Shown here: piece after piece, positions 51,217-60,536 of the stretch
How positions within the stretch are numbered: the stretch's first letter is position 1
Layout: each line of letters opens with the position of its first letter
Assembly: GCA_005773635.1 (NCBI GenBank)
Contig: SXHN01000046.1
Location: forward strand, 1-64,000
Length of the DNA stretch: 64,000 bases
Source: Actinomycetota bacterium
GTDB taxonomy: Bacteria; Actinomycetota; Acidimicrobiia; IMCC26256; PALSA-610
Direction: 5' to 3'
Translations under genes and position numbers: made by a program
The notes under the pieces: model-generated
Told to the model about the DNA's origin: nothing
Databases searched by the model: none
Seen by the model: only the letters and a program-made list of their open reading frames with translations

Positions 51217-52254
51217 TTAGTCGGAGTCGAACAGACCGGGGGTCTCGACGTTGCCCACAATCACGTCGAGGCCCAGATGCCGATACGCAGCCGAAGTGGC
51301 AACCCGGCCGCGCGGTGTGCGTTGCAACAACCCGTTTTGTAACAGGAACGGTTCGTACACGTCTTCAACGGTCTCTGGCGTCTCGCCAACAGAAATCGCG
51401 AGCGTCCCGAGTCCCACTGGCTGGCCACCGAAGGTCTTGCACAATGCGGTGAGAATGGCACGGTCCACTTTGTCGAGGCCGAGATCATCAACCTCGAACA
51501 GCAACAACGCGGCGCGGGCCGTCGCCGCGCTCACGGTGCCGTCGCCCCGAACCTCGGCGTAGTCGCGCACACGTTTTAACAAGCGGTTCGCGATGCGCGG
51601 CGTGCCGCGTGACCTGCGCGCAATTTCATCGGCGCCGTCAGCCGCGAGCGCGACCCCTAAAATCTGGGCGGCACGCGTCACGATGAGCTTGAGATCGTCG
51701 GTGGTGTAGTAATCGAGCCGAGCGACGAACCCAAAGCGATCGCGCAACGGCCCAGTAATCAAACCAGTTCGCGTCGTTGCTCCTACGAGCGTGAAGCGCG
51801 GGACGTCGATTCGAATCGAGCGCGCGGCGGGGCCCTTGCCGATCACGATGTCGAGTTGAAAAACCTCCATCGCGGGATACAGCACTTCTTCCACGGCGCG
51901 CGGCATGCGGTGCACTTCATCGATAAATAACACATCGCCATCGTCGAGATTGGTGAGAATCGCGGCGAGGTCCCCGGCGCGTTCTAAAGCTGGCCCGCTC
52001 GTGGGTTGGAGTCGCGAATTCATTTCCGCCGCGATGATCGCGGCCATACTCGTTTTGCCAAGACCAGGCGGCCCCGCAAGCAAAACATGATCGACGGCTT
52101 GGCCGCGCAGCTTCGCCGCACCCAGCATGATCGCCAGGTGTTCTTTCAACGCAGCTTGGCCCACAAACTCATCAAAACGGCGCGGCCTCAGCGTTGTTTC
52201 TTCTGCGGCTTCAATCGGGTCTTCGCTCGGCAGCAGAATCTCGTCGCGGCTCAT
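51217..52254 (-). CDS. ruvB: Holliday junction branch-migration helicase RuvB
   Basis: 345 aa. AAA+ motifs: Walker [18 protein letters not shown], Walker [12 protein letters not shown], sensor 1 GATTRTG, and the DNA-binding winged helix at the C-terminus ([20 protein letters not shown]). Start [21 protein letters not shown] matches the family. It pumps DNA through the RuvA tetramer at Holliday junctions. The start overlaps the ruvA stop by 4 bp. Confidence 0.97.
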   Translation of the reverse strand: MSRDEILLPSEDPIEAAEETTLRPRRFDEFVGQAALKEHLAIMLGAAKLRGQAVDHVLLAGPPGLGKTSMAAIIAAEMNSRLQPTSGPALERAGDLAAILTNLDDGDVLFIDEVHRMPRAVEEVLYPAMEVFQLDIVIGKGPAARSIRIDVPRFTLVGATTRTGLITGPLRDRFGFVARLDYYTTDDLKLIVTRAAQILGVALAADGADEIARRSRGTPRIANRLLKRVRDYAEVRGDGTVSAATARAALLLFEVDDLGLDKVDRAILTALCKTFGGQPVGLGTLAISVGETPETVEDVYEPFLLQNGLLQRTPRGRVATSAAYRHLGLDVIVGNVETPGLFDSD

Positions 52255-52859
52255 CGTCGAGCCCCCATCAAACGCAGTGCCTCGCGTACCGCGTCACCAA
52301 CGTTCGCGTCAGCGCGCAATTCACTCAGCGCGGATCGCACTTCATCGGGGTTGTACCCCAATGCCGTCAGCGCATCACGCACCTCGGCTCGCACATTCAG
52401 CGCGCCCGACCGTTCGTTGCTGTGGCCCTCCAATGCCGCGAGGTCAACGTCGGGCAGCGACAATTTCGTTTTCAGGTCGATCAACAGCCGTTGCGCCGTG
52501 CGCTTGCCAACCCCTGGCACCAAGCACAGTTGATCGACATCATCGTCGGCCAGAGCCCGACGCAACGCGTTCGGTGGATGCACCCCAAGAATCGCCAACG
52601 CCAGCTTGGGGCCAACGCCATTGACAGTGATCAGCGATTCAAAACAGTCGCGCTCTTCGCGGGTCAAAAAACCGAACAGCACCATGGCGTCTTCGCGGAC
52701 ATGCAGGTGCGTAAACAAAAATGCCTGTGAGCCCGGTTCGAGCTGTGCGAAGGCCGACAACGGCACGAGAGCTCGGTACCCGACGCCTCCCACTTCGATG
52801 AGCACCTCCCCACTTGGGATTCGCTCCAACACGCTGCCGCGTAGAGACCCAATCATCAC
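52251..52859 (-). CDS. ruvA: Holliday junction DNA-binding protein RuvA
   Basis: 202 aa. N-terminal OB-fold [32 protein letters not shown], two helix-hairpin-helix motifs ([15 protein letters not shown] and [18 protein letters not shown]) and a flexible acidic region before domain III are all present. Four-base overlaps link it with both ruvC and ruvB. Confidence 0.97.
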   Translation of the reverse strand: MMIGSLRGSVLERIPSGEVLIEVGGVGYRALVPLSAFAQLEPGSQAFLFTHLHVREDAMVLFGFLTREERDCFESLITVNGVGPKLALAILGVHPPNALRRALADDDVDQLCLVPGVGKRTAQRLLIDLKTKLSLPDVDLAALEGHSNERSGALNVRAEVRDALTALGYNPDEVRSALSELRADANVGDAVREALRLMGARR

Positions 52860-53443
52860 GTTCTCCTTGCCAATGCCGCAGCGATACGTTGATCAAGGCC
52901 ACTCGGCAAACCAACTTCGCGGTCGCTTCGAACGTCGAGGGTGCGAGTCGACTCCGTGGCCGCACCAACCCGCTGCCGCCACAGATGGCACAGCGCAAGC
53001 GCAAGCGCATCGGCTGCGTCGGCGGGCTTCGGCACCTCGCGCAGTTTGAGCAGCCGCGCCACCATGGCACCCACTTCCGCCTTACCGGCGCCGCCGTCAC
53101 CAGCGATCGCGAGTTTCACCTCATTGGGTGAGTACTGCACCACATCGATGTGATGGCGGGCAGCGATCGCAAGCGCAAGCCCGCTGGCCTGACCGACGCT
53201 GATCGCAGTTCGGACGTTGTTTTGAAATAGCAAACGCTCCACAACCACGACGCTGGGCTTGAGTTCGACGATCAGCGACTCGAGTTCGTCGTGCAAAATG
53301 CTGAGCCGTTGCGGCAAATTGAGCGCAGGATCGGTACGCAACACCCCGCAGCTCACGGCTCGTAGTCGGGACCCAGTTTCACGCACGACCGCTCCGTAGC
53401 CACATCGGGACAGACCAGGATCGATACCCAAGACAGGCGCCAT
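52856..53443 (-). CDS. ruvC: Holliday junction resolvase RuvC
   Basis: 195 aa from ATG 53443 (MAPVLGIDPGLSRCGYG); the longer ORF-track start at 53530 enters a repeat region. The four catalytic acids have their usual contexts: Asp in GIDPGLS, Glu in VVVERLLFQNN, and two Asp in the PADAADALALALCH region. It cleaves Holliday junctions. First gene of ruvCAB; two 52-bp direct repeats lie in its upstream region. Confidence 0.95.
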   Translation of the reverse strand: MAPVLGIDPGLSRCGYGAVVRETGSRLRAVSCGVLRTDPALNLPQRLSILHDELESLIVELKPSVVVVERLLFQNNVRTAISVGQASGLALAIAARHHIDVVQYSPNEVKLAIAGDGGAGKAEVGAMVARLLKLREVPKPADAADALALALCHLWRQRVGAATESTRTLDVRSDREVGLPSGLDQRIAAALARRT

Positions 53444-53505
53444 TGCGAACACGAGTTCGATCCTAGACCACCTGCCCACGAACCGGCGCGACACTCCCAA
53501 CCCCT

Positions 53506-53557
53506 CCGCGGTCACACACAAGCCACGCAAACCGCCAGATCATGGGACCACCTCGGC
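53506..53557. repeat. 52-bp direct repeat, copy 1
   Basis: ccgcggtcacacacaagcca and the following bases recur at 53579-53630 with two mismatches, start to start 73 bp. It is between coxG and ruvC on the upstream side of ruvC. The spacing is not a multiple of three, so it is not a coding repeat. Confidence 0.9.
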
Positions 53558-53578
53558 GAGCCGTGCCAGACACGTGCG

Positions 53579-53630
53579 CCGCGGTCACACACAAGCCGCG
53601 CAAACCGCCAGATTATGGGACCACCTCGGC
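53579..53630. repeat. 52-bp direct repeat, copy 2
   Basis: Second copy of the repeat, ending at the stop codon of the CoxG-like gene. It contains no obvious hairpin. Possible roles are an operator array for ruvC or a dispersed intergenic element. Confidence 0.9.
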
Positions 53631-54343
53631 TAGCGGCGGCGACGCAGACCCAGCACGATGAGCACCAATGCCAACAGCGCGGCCAATGGCAAGGCTCGTT
53701 TTGCGACAGACCCGCCGGCAGCATCGAGCAAGTCGAGGGGCTTCGCCTCCGGGGCATCGATTTTGCGCAACGTCGTCGGGGCCGTGATAGGTGCGCCAGG
53801 AACGGCTTCGTCGCTCACGTCGGGTGCTGGCGCACCCTGGGGTTGATCAGAATCCGGCCCAGCGTTCGAATCGCCATCCTGCGAATTGCCAGCCTGCGAC
53901 AACACATCGTGTTCAAGGTTCTCAACGAACTGCTTGAGAATTTTCGACGACACTTCTACCAACATCCCGCCCCGGCCGAATTGCGCAACCTTGCCGGTGA
54001 TGTTGAGCTCAGTGTCGATATCGACGACGGTTCCCCCATTGTCATCGCGCATCACAACGGTGATCATGGCGCTTGCGTTGCCTTGCCCACGCGTGTCGCG
54101 CCCACTCGCGTCAATCTTGATTGTGTGCGTCGATTCGTCGACGGTGTCGAGCTTGGCAGTGCCTTTGTACTGCGCAGTGATCGGGCCCACCTTCACTTTC
54201 ACGATGCCCCGGAACTCGTCGCCTTCAATCTCTTGCAATTGCGCGCCCGGCATACAAGGCGCAATACGTTCGATGTCGAGCAACGTGTTCCAAGTGATCG
54301 CCACCGGCGTATCGACGCGAAAACTGTCGGTGATGTGTTCCAT
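53630..54343 (-). CDS. coxG: CoxG-like SRPBCC protein with C-terminal membrane anchor
   Basis: 237 aa. An N-terminal SRPBCC/CoxG domain (VDTPVAITWNTLLDIERIAPCMPGAQ, KVGPITAQYKGTAKL, ITGKVAQFGRGGMLVEVSSKIL) spans about 150 residues. An acidic, Pro-rich linker leads to a C-terminal helix (ALPLAALLALVLIVLGLRRRR), which would anchor the protein in the membrane. CoxG tethers aerobic CO dehydrogenase to the membrane in Afipia (formerly Oligotropha). Downstream in the same direction as coxS, coxM and the MocA-like gene. Confidence 0.88.
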   Translation of the reverse strand: MEHITDSFRVDTPVAITWNTLLDIERIAPCMPGAQLQEIEGDEFRGIVKVKVGPITAQYKGTAKLDTVDESTHTIKIDASGRDTRGQGNASAMITVVMRDDNGGTVVDIDTELNITGKVAQFGRGGMLVEVSSKILKQFVENLEHDVLSQAGNSQDGDSNAGPDSDQPQGAPAPDVSDEAVPGAPITAPTTLRKIDAPEAKPLDLLDAAGGSVAKRALPLAALLALVLIVLGLRRRR

Positions 54344-54382
54344 TGCGAGCTCCGTTGTTGATGGCGCAGGTGCGCCGGTGAG

Positions 54383-54985
54383 TCAACCTTCGGCTTCTAG
54401 ACGGGCCAGGTCGTTCGGGGTATCGACATCGTCGGGATTGCCGGTGTCGTCACAGGCGATCTCGACAACATCATGACGAATGAATAATTGCCGGGCACCT
54501 TCGTCGCCACGCAACGCCATTGCCTCAGGCCAATGATCGCGCCCAAGTAACACAGGGTTCGCACGCACGCCGTCGTAGGTGGCAACTGCCATGCTCGCGC
54601 CATCGTCGTAGGCCACGCCCAGCCGACTCCAAGCCGCAGCCCCAACCTTGGGCTGGTCGGCCAGCCCAATGACAGCGGCGTGAACGATTCCCCGACTCGC
54701 TAGGTGCTTCAGAGCCACGTGCAATGACGTGGCGATACCCTCGGCAAAATCAGGATTACTGACGACCTCAATGCCCGGCAGAGCCAAACTGCGAACAGCT
54801 TCAGCGTGATTCCCAACTACCAGTACGACTGGCCCGAGGCCTGATGCAACTGCGGCGTCAAGGACGTAGGTCAACAATGGGCGCCCGCGGTATTCCACCA
54901 GTGGCTTCGCCACGTCGGCGCCAAACCGTTCGCCGCGTCCGGCCGCCAACACCACCGCGGCGACTGTTCCCCGTATGGTGCTCAC
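54383..54985 (-). CDS. MocA-like nucleotidyltransferase (molybdenum cofactor cytidylyltransferase type)
   Basis: 200 aa. The N-terminal AAVVLAAGRGERFGADVAKPLVEYRGRPLL is the MobA/MocA signature, followed by LVVGNHAEAV, VSNPDFAEGIATSL and VIGLADQPKVG, the last with the conserved Asp-Gln-Pro. Enzymes of this group attach CMP to molybdopterin for xanthine-oxidase family enzymes. Its place inside the cox cluster supports that role. The gene is 40 bp upstream of coxG. Confidence 0.85.
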   Translation of the reverse strand: MSTIRGTVAAVVLAAGRGERFGADVAKPLVEYRGRPLLTYVLDAAVASGLGPVVLVVGNHAEAVRSLALPGIEVVSNPDFAEGIATSLHVALKHLASRGIVHAAVIGLADQPKVGAAAWSRLGVAYDDGASMAVATYDGVRANPVLLGRDHWPEAMALRGDEGARQLFIRHDVVEIACDDTGNPDDVDTPNDLARLEAEG

Positions 54986-55003
54986 GGGTTGCTCGCAGCC
55001 TGA

Positions 55004-55825
55004 TTATGCGGATGCGTCAAGGGCTCGTCGCACAAGAACTCGTGCCAAGTGCTCGCGATATTCAACCGAAGCATTGAGATCGGTAGGAGGTTCGCACCCC
55101 ATCGCGGCGCTCATCGAGGCGTCGGCGATCGACGCTCCACTTGCCAGCGCCGCCTCAACCGCAGTCGCTCGTACTGGGGTGTTTCCCATGTTGACGAGCG
55201 CCACGCGTTTGGTACCAGCAACTGTCGCGGCAACCGCCCCGACGATTGCCCAGTCCTGGGCCCGCCGATTGAACTTTTGATAGTTGAATCCCGAAGCACC
55301 GGCTTTCGGCACGCGAATCTCTGTGAGCAACTCATCGGCGTTGAGCGCGGTTTCGAAGAATCCGGTGAAGAAATCTGCGGCTGCAATAGTGCGTTCGCCA
55401 GCAGCGGATCGAGCCACAATGATGGCGTCGAGTGCCACCATGGCCGCGGGGAGGTCGCTCGCGGGATCACTGTGAGCAACCGAACCACCGAGCGTGCCGC
55501 GATGACGCACTTGGTTGTCGCCCACTTGCGCGGCAACCGATGCAACGATTCCGCACTCTTTGGCGAGCAACGTGCTGGTTTCGAGATCACGGTGGCGAGT
55601 GAGTGCACCAATCGCAATATGGTCGCCCGCGTCGGTGATGTACGAAAGGTCGCGAATTCGAGCCACATCAACCAGCACAGTTGGTGTGGCGAGGCGCAGT
55701 TTCATCAACGGCAACAACGACATCCCACCCGCGAGAAACTTCGCGTCTTCGCCATGTTCGGAGATCGCAGCGAGCGCCTCGTCGGCGGAAGCGGCACGAA
55801 CGTACTCAAATGCGGCGGGGATCAT
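55004..55825 (-). CDS. coxM: CoxM-type FAD-binding subunit of a molybdenum hydroxylase
   Basis: 273 aa from ATG 55825, overlapping the coxS stop by 4 bp; the ORF-track start at 55885 lies in coxS. FAD motifs are visible: [19 protein letters not shown] near residue 32 and [22 protein letters not shown] near residue 110. The C-terminal part (CoxM_C domain) includes [16 protein letters not shown]. It passes electrons from the Fe-S subunit to the acceptor. No CoxL gene is found here. Confidence 0.92.
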   Translation of the reverse strand: MIPAAFEYVRAASADEALAAISEHGEDAKFLAGGMSLLPLMKLRLATPTVLVDVARIRDLSYITDAGDHIAIGALTRHRDLETSTLLAKECGIVASVAAQVGDNQVRHRGTLGGSVAHSDPASDLPAAMVALDAIIVARSAAGERTIAAADFFTGFFETALNADELLTEIRVPKAGASGFNYQKFNRRAQDWAIVGAVAATVAGTKRVALVNMGNTPVRATAVEAALASGASIADASMSAAMGCEPPTDLNASVEYREHLARVLVRRALDASA

Positions 55826-56289
55826 TGCTTGGCCCCTTCGGCAGCAGCGAGCACAGCTTGCACAATGTTGTGGTAGCCGGTGCAACGACAGAGGTTGCCT
55901 TCGAGGCCTTCTCGGACGTCGCGCTCGGTCGGCGCAGGATTCTCATCAAGGAATCCCACTGCGGCCATCACCATGCCCGCCGTGCAGTAGCCACACTGCA
56001 AACCGTGATGGTCGTGAAAGGCTTGCTGGACCGGATGCAGCGTGCCATCAGAGGCCGCAAGACCTTCAATGGTGGTAATCGACCCGCCATCGGCCTGGGC
56101 CGCAAGCATGGTGCAACTTTTCACCGACTCGCCCTCGAACAGCACGGTACATGCACCGCATGACGACGTGTCGCAGCCCACCTTGGTACCCGTAAGTGCA
56201 CAGGATTCGCGCAAATACTGCACCAGCAGCGTGCGAGGCTCCACGTCGTGTTCTTGGGCAACACCATTGACCGAAATTGAAATCTTCAT
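55822..56289 (-). CDS. coxS: CoxS-type [2Fe-2S] subunit of a molybdenum hydroxylase
   Basis: 155 aa. The plant-type [2Fe-2S] cluster is bound by [12 protein letters not shown] and a more distal Cys in VKSCTML; the second cluster domain has QCGYCTAGM and CRCTGYHNI. This is the usual small-subunit layout of CO dehydrogenase / xanthine oxidase family enzymes. First gene of the cox set; yebC ends 29 bp upstream. Confidence 0.93.
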   Translation of the reverse strand: MKISISVNGVAQEHDVEPRTLLVQYLRESCALTGTKVGCDTSSCGACTVLFEGESVKSCTMLAAQADGGSITTIEGLAASDGTLHPVQQAFHDHHGLQCGYCTAGMVMAAVGFLDENPAPTERDVREGLEGNLCRCTGYHNIVQAVLAAAEGAKQ

Positions 56290-56318
56290 GAGGCTCCGAA
56301 GCTAGTAGATGGGAGTCG

Positions 56319-57074
56319 CTACCCGCCGAGAACCTGGGTCAGCAGTGCTTCTGAGATATCAAAGTTCGCATACACCGCTTCGACGTCGTCGTGGTCTTCG
56401 AGAATATCGACCAATCGCAGCACCGACTTCGCACTGGCTTCGGTATCGATACCGACCGAAGTACTGGGGATCATTGTGAGGTCTGACGATTTCACCGCGA
56501 TGCCCGCGGCCTCAATGGCGGTTCGCACTGCATGGAGTTCAGTGGCCGGCGTGGTGACGACCCAGTCGTCGCCCGCGTCGCCAACATCCTCGGCGCCCGC
56601 GTCGGCGGCCATCAGGAACAGGTCGTCTTCCTCGATGGCTGTCTTGACCACCATCACTACGCCTTTGCGTTCGAATTGCCAGGCCACGGCGCCGGGTTCT
56701 GCGAACGACCCACCATTTTTACTAAAGAGATTCTTAATTTCCGAGCCGGTGCGGTTTCGGTTGTCGGTGAGGCACTGCACGTACACCGCAACACCACTCG
56801 GGGCGTACCCCTCGTAGTTGATCGCCTCGTAAATCACCCCTTCTTCTTCGCCGATACCGCGTTTAATCGCGCGCTGGATATTGTCGACCGGCAGCGAGGC
56901 ATCGCGCGCCTTTTGAATCATCGTCCGCAAGGTCGCATTCGAGGCTGGGTCACCGCCGCCCGCACGCGCGGCAACCTCGATTTGGCGCGTCAGCACCGCA
57001 AACAATTTGCCCCGCTTCGCATCAAGCGCACCCTTTTTATGCTTGATCGAACTCCACTTGGAATGGCCACTCAT
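56319..57074 (-). CDS. yebC: YebC/PmpR family regulatory or translation-associated protein
   Basis: 251 aa from ATG 57074 with GAGGAGGT just upstream. The family start is MSGHSKWSSIKHKKGALDAKRGKLF. The middle contains NLFSKNGGSFAEPGAVAWQFERKGV, and the C-terminus EDHDDVEAVYANFDIS. YebC proteins have been described as transcription factors and more recently as relieving ribosome stalling; either role fits. Downstream of pdxT on the same strand. Confidence 0.95.
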   Translation of the reverse strand: MSGHSKWSSIKHKKGALDAKRGKLFAVLTRQIEVAARAGGGDPASNATLRTMIQKARDASLPVDNIQRAIKRGIGEEEGVIYEAINYEGYAPSGVAVYVQCLTDNRNRTGSEIKNLFSKNGGSFAEPGAVAWQFERKGVVMVVKTAIEEDDLFLMAADAGAEDVGDAGDDWVVTTPATELHAVRTAIEAAGIAVKSSDLTMIPSTSVGIDTEASAKSVLRLVDILEDHDDVEAVYANFDISEALLTQVLGG

Positions 57075-57087
57075 CGCGCGTACCTCC

Positions 57088-57657
57088 TCAGGAACATTGG
57101 GCGACAAACTGTTGATGCAGTCGCGAGTCACGCGACAACTCTGGATGAAACGTTGCCCCCCATATTGCCCCATCGCGCAACAACACTGGCGAGTCGTGGT
57201 GCATCGCTAGCACTTCACCACTGCCGAGGCGCTCGATCTTGGGCGCACGAATGAACACTCCTGGAAAATCGCCCGGGCCTACGACACCGATTTCGAGGGG
57301 AGCTTCGAAGCTATCGATCTGGCGTCCGTATCCATTGCGGCGAACTGAGATATCCAACAAACCTAACGGTGTTTGATCGGGGCGGCCGTCGAGCACTTCA
57401 GTGGCAAGCAGGATCACGCCAGCGCATGTCGCAAAACAGGGCATACCGGAGCGCACAGCAATGGCCAGGGGTTCGCGTAGCTCTGACGTCGTCAGCAGCT
57501 TGTCTTGGGTGGTCGACTCGCCGCCCGGCAGCACGATCGCATCAACGTCGTTCAAATGCGCCGGTAACTTAACCAGCACCGCTTCGACACCGAGGGCCGA
57601 CAACACCTCGGCGTGTTCACGAAACGCACCCTGTAGCGCCAGTACACCGATTCTCAT
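57088..57657 (-). CDS. pdxT: Pyridoxal 5'-phosphate synthase glutaminase subunit PdxT
   Basis: 189 aa from ATG 57657 (MRIGVLALQGAFREH). The glutaminase triad is present: nucleophile Cys in FATCAGVILLA and His/Glu in FHPELS; the PGGEST oxyanion strand also fits. It supplies ammonia to PdxS. The start is 24 bp from the pdxS stop, which overlaps in operon order pdxS-pdxT-yebC. Confidence 0.95.
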   Translation of the reverse strand: MRIGVLALQGAFREHAEVLSALGVEAVLVKLPAHLNDVDAIVLPGGESTTQDKLLTTSELREPLAIAVRSGMPCFATCAGVILLATEVLDGRPDQTPLGLLDISVRRNGYGRQIDSFEAPLEIGVVGPGDFPGVFIRAPKIERLGSGEVLAMHHDSPVLLRDGAIWGATFHPELSRDSRLHQQFVAQCS

Positions 57658-57680
57658 TGCGCAGGAACTCGTGAATGCAA

Positions 57681-58562
57681 TTACCAACCACGTTCTTCGA
57701 AACGAATCTGCGGGTTGTTCTCGCCTCGCATCGCGTCGCCAAGCCCTTTTGAGACCTTCAACACGATGTCGGCGTCTTGGTAATGGGTTGTGGCCTCAAC
57801 GATGGCTTTCGCTCGCGGCGATGGATCGTCGCTCTTGAAGATTCCTGAACCTACAAACACTGCTTGCGCGCCGAGTTGCATCACCAACGCGGCGTCGGCG
57901 GGCGTCGCGATGCCGCCTGCGCAGAACATCGGTACCGGAAGCTCGCCGAGCGCAGCAACCTCTTGGACAAGGTCAAGTGGGGCACGAAGCTCCTTGGCCC
58001 ACCCGAACAGTTCCTCAGGTGAGGCTTGGCGAATCGCGCGGATGTCGCCAAGGATCGAACGGAGGTGGCGGACTGCCTCAATGATGTTGCCGGTGCCAGC
58101 CTCACCTTTAGATCGAATCATGCACGCGCCCTCACTGATGCGGCGCAGCGCTTCCCCAAGGTTGGTGGCACCGCAAACGAAAGGAGCAGTAAATGCCCAC
58201 TTGTCAACGTGGTAGGCCTCATCGGCAGGGCTCAGCACTTCGGATTCATCGATGTAATCGACGCCCATCGCTTGCAGAACCTGCGCTTCGGCGAAGTGGC
58301 CAATTCGACATTTTGCCATGACGGGAATGGTGACCGTCGCTTGAATCGCTTCGATCATTGCGGGATCGCTCATGCGTGCGATACCGCCGTCGCGGCGAAT
58401 ATCTGACGGGACGCGCTCAAGTGCCATCACCGCGCACGCACCAGCATCTTCGGCAATCTTGGCTTGCGCCGCGTCGACGACATCCATGATCACGCCGCCG
58501 CGCAACATTTCGGCGAGGCCACGCTTTACACGGGCGGTTCCTGTGGCTGGAGCATCAGTCAT
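57681..58562 (-). CDS. pdxS: Pyridoxal 5'-phosphate synthase lyase subunit PdxS
   Basis: 293 aa (beta/alpha)8 barrel. N-terminal [31 protein letters not shown], catalytic Lys regions [12 protein letters not shown] and [11 protein letters not shown], and [19 protein letters not shown] are all typical. It builds PLP from ribose 5-phosphate, glyceraldehyde 3-phosphate and ammonia. PdxT follows directly. Confidence 0.97.
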   Translation of the reverse strand: MTDAPATGTARVKRGLAEMLRGGVIMDVVDAAQAKIAEDAGACAVMALERVPSDIRRDGGIARMSDPAMIEAIQATVTIPVMAKCRIGHFAEAQVLQAMGVDYIDESEVLSPADEAYHVDKWAFTAPFVCGATNLGEALRRISEGACMIRSKGEAGTGNIIEAVRHLRSILGDIRAIRQASPEELFGWAKELRAPLDLVQEVAALGELPVPMFCAGGIATPADAALVMQLGAQAVFVGSGIFKSDDPSPRAKAIVEATTHYQDADIVLKVSKGLGDAMRGENNPQIRFEERGW

Positions 58563-58585
58563 GAACTCATGCTACCGGCGAGGGT

Positions 58586-59605
58586 CTAGGAGACCTTGAC
58601 CGAATACTTCGGGTCCGGCAGTGCCACCCATGTATTGCCGGAAGCAAGCGCTACCACCACCCCGTTGGCATCCAGTAACTCGCCTGGGCTGTCGGCATCG
58701 TCGCGTTGCCATGTGCCCAGCACCACTCGACCGCGAGACAGCACCCAGACTGCACCGGAGCCAACCAGTTCGGCTTCCGCCCCAATCGTTCCGGTACCGC
58801 CCTGATAGCGGACCGGTTGAACGACAACATTGGCGGCATGGATCTGCGTGCCATCAGAATCCAGATCCGGGCGGCCGTTGAAGAATCGGTTCCAGTACTT
58901 CGCTGCTGGGTCCCATACCCAACGAACCGCATTGTTGTTCGTGAAGCCAATATCAACCGCGGCCGCGGGGGTCGCAGAAGCAGGCAGACTGCCGTAGGTG
59001 AATAAAGCTGCGGGCGGGCCGACCGCAGTGGGCGCCTTCGCGAAAATTTCCGGAGCCTTCAAAAACAAGTTGTGGGGTGCCTTGCGTTGGCGCTCGCGAA
59101 ACATCGCTGAGCCGCCAGAAGACTCGTTGAACCGCACCACTGGCGCCGCTCTGATGCTGTCTTCGGCATACCGTGCACCGCCGGAATACACAAAAATACC
59201 CTGAATAGGGCGCACGATTGCTTGGTCAGTACGCCGGACTGACCGCACCGGACCAATAACCGCAGGGATCTGCGATTGAAAGACCGCAGCAAGTCGAGTG
59301 ATACCGCCTTCGACCACTTCTTCGTACACCACATCGGCGCTCTGCACGCCCACGAGCGGGCGGGCCTCGCGAGTGTTTTCGACTTTGACGGTCAGCGCCG
59401 GACGAACTTCGACTTCTTTGCCGCTGGGGACACCCGACAACGGTGCCGGCTCGCCTACGGCGGCGGCAGTCGTGGTGGGCGCCTCGCTCGTCGTTGACGT
59501 GGTCGATGGTGGCGAGGCTGGTTTCTTGTCATCGCCGCAGCCGGACAACGACATCGCGAAAACGCAACATCCCACGATCGAAATTGAATTCCGGCGAAAC
59601 TGCAA
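58586..59605 (-). CDS. DUF3048 domain lipoprotein (TTG start)
   Basis: 339 aa from TTG 59605, supported by GAGGAG 6 nt upstream; the ORF-track start at 59773 reads through unlikely sequence. Signal peptide with lipobox LSGC (Cys near 24), then a Ser/Thr/Pro-rich tether, then DUF3048 (ARPLVGVQSADVVYEEVVEGGITRLAAVFQSQ...GPVRSVRRTD) and its C-terminal partner domain (WVWDPAAKYWNRFFNGRP...). Related to B. subtilis YerB. It is exported and membrane-anchored, with unknown biochemical role. Transcribed toward pdxS. Confidence 0.88.
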   Translation of the reverse strand: MQFRRNSISIVGCCVFAMSLSGCGDDKKPASPPSTTSTTSEAPTTTAAAVGEPAPLSGVPSGKEVEVRPALTVKVENTREARPLVGVQSADVVYEEVVEGGITRLAAVFQSQIPAVIGPVRSVRRTDQAIVRPIQGIFVYSGGARYAEDSIRAAPVVRFNESSGGSAMFRERQRKAPHNLFLKAPEIFAKAPTAVGPPAALFTYGSLPASATPAAAVDIGFTNNNAVRWVWDPAAKYWNRFFNGRPDLDSDGTQIHAANVVVQPVRYQGGTGTIGAEAELVGSGAVWVLSRGRVVLGTWQRDDADSPGELLDANGVVVALASGNTWVALPDPKYSVKVS

Positions 59606-59627
59606 CGGAGACTCCTCAGCGTGGTGA

Positions 59628-60533
59628 CTACATCTCGCGGAGGCGAGCGATGCGGTCATCAAGGGGCGGGTGCGTGGCAAACAAGTTATCGAACTTGCGC
59701 TTTTTTGCTTCGTCTTGTTCCAGGGGACCTTCGATCCAGAGGTGCGCGGTCGCTTTCGACGAAGTATGCACAACCGTGGTGTCGGCCTTCAGCTTTTCAA
59801 GCGCCGAAATCATTCCCGGTGGATACCGTGTGATCAATACACCACTGGCATCGGCGAGATACTCGCGTTGACGGCTGATTGCGAGCTGCATGAGCCGAGC
59901 GATAAACGGTGCGAAAATTACCAACACAACCCCAAGAATCGCCAGGACCGCGCCAAATGGATTGTGGTTGTCGTCATCACGATCCCCGCCGAGCCCACCC
60001 CAAAACGCCCAACGCAAAAACAAGTCGCTCATCAATGCGATCATCCCGACCATGGTCACCGCCAGGGTCATTACCAAGATGTCGTAGTTTTTGATGTGGC
60101 TCAACTCATGGGCCAGCACTGCTTCAAGTTCGACCCGATTCATCTTGTCAAGCAAACCCGTGGTGACGGCGACGGCGGAATGTTTCGGATCACGTCCCGT
60201 GGCAAACGCATTCGGAGCGTCGTCGTGCATGATGTACAGACGTGGCTTCGGCATGCCCGCGCCAATACACAGACCTTCGACCAGGTTGTGATATCGCCGG
60301 AATTCATTTTCGTCGGCTGGCACCGCGCGACTCATCTTCAGGGCAATCGTGTCAGACTTGAAGTACGAAAACGCAGACGAGCCGACTGCAAACAGCGCGG
60401 CAAAGAGCACGCCAATCGCGCCGAATTTCAGCAGGTAGGTGATGATCCAAGCGACGCCAAACACGACGACAAAAAAAGCCGCGATCATGACCCCGCTCTT
60501 GCGTTTGTTGTGGGTAATCGCGTCGTAGATCAA
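59628..60533 (-). CDS. htpX: M48-family membrane metalloprotease (HtpX-like)
   Basis: 301 aa from TTG 60533. Two N-terminal membrane helices (VMIAAFFVVVFGVAWIITYLL, IGVLFAALFAVGSSAFSYF) and two further ones later. The zinc motif is AVLAHELSHIKNYD, with the third ligand Glu expected in REYLADASGVLIT. It degrades misfolded membrane proteins. Its start is 3 bp after the lemA stop; lemA-htpX adjacency is common. Confidence 0.93.
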   Translation of the reverse strand: MIYDAITHNKRKSGVMIAAFFVVVFGVAWIITYLLKFGAIGVLFAALFAVGSSAFSYFKSDTIALKMSRAVPADENEFRRYHNLVEGLCIGAGMPKPRLYIMHDDAPNAFATGRDPKHSAVAVTTGLLDKMNRVELEAVLAHELSHIKNYDILVMTLAVTMVGMIALMSDLFLRWAFWGGLGGDRDDDNHNPFGAVLAILGVVLVIFAPFIARLMQLAISRQREYLADASGVLITRYPPGMISALEKLKADTTVVHTSSKATAHLWIEGPLEQDEAKKRKFDNLFATHPPLDDRIARLREM

Positions 60534-60536
60534 GTT

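Noticed and set aside
53506-53630. Direct repeats considered as a CRISPR array
   Set aside because: Only two units, 52 bp each with a 21-bp spacer, no cas genes.
53512-53757. 81-aa minus-strand ORF over the 52-bp repeats
   Set aside because: The repeat period of 73 bp is not divisible by three and the ORF overlaps coxG in another frame.
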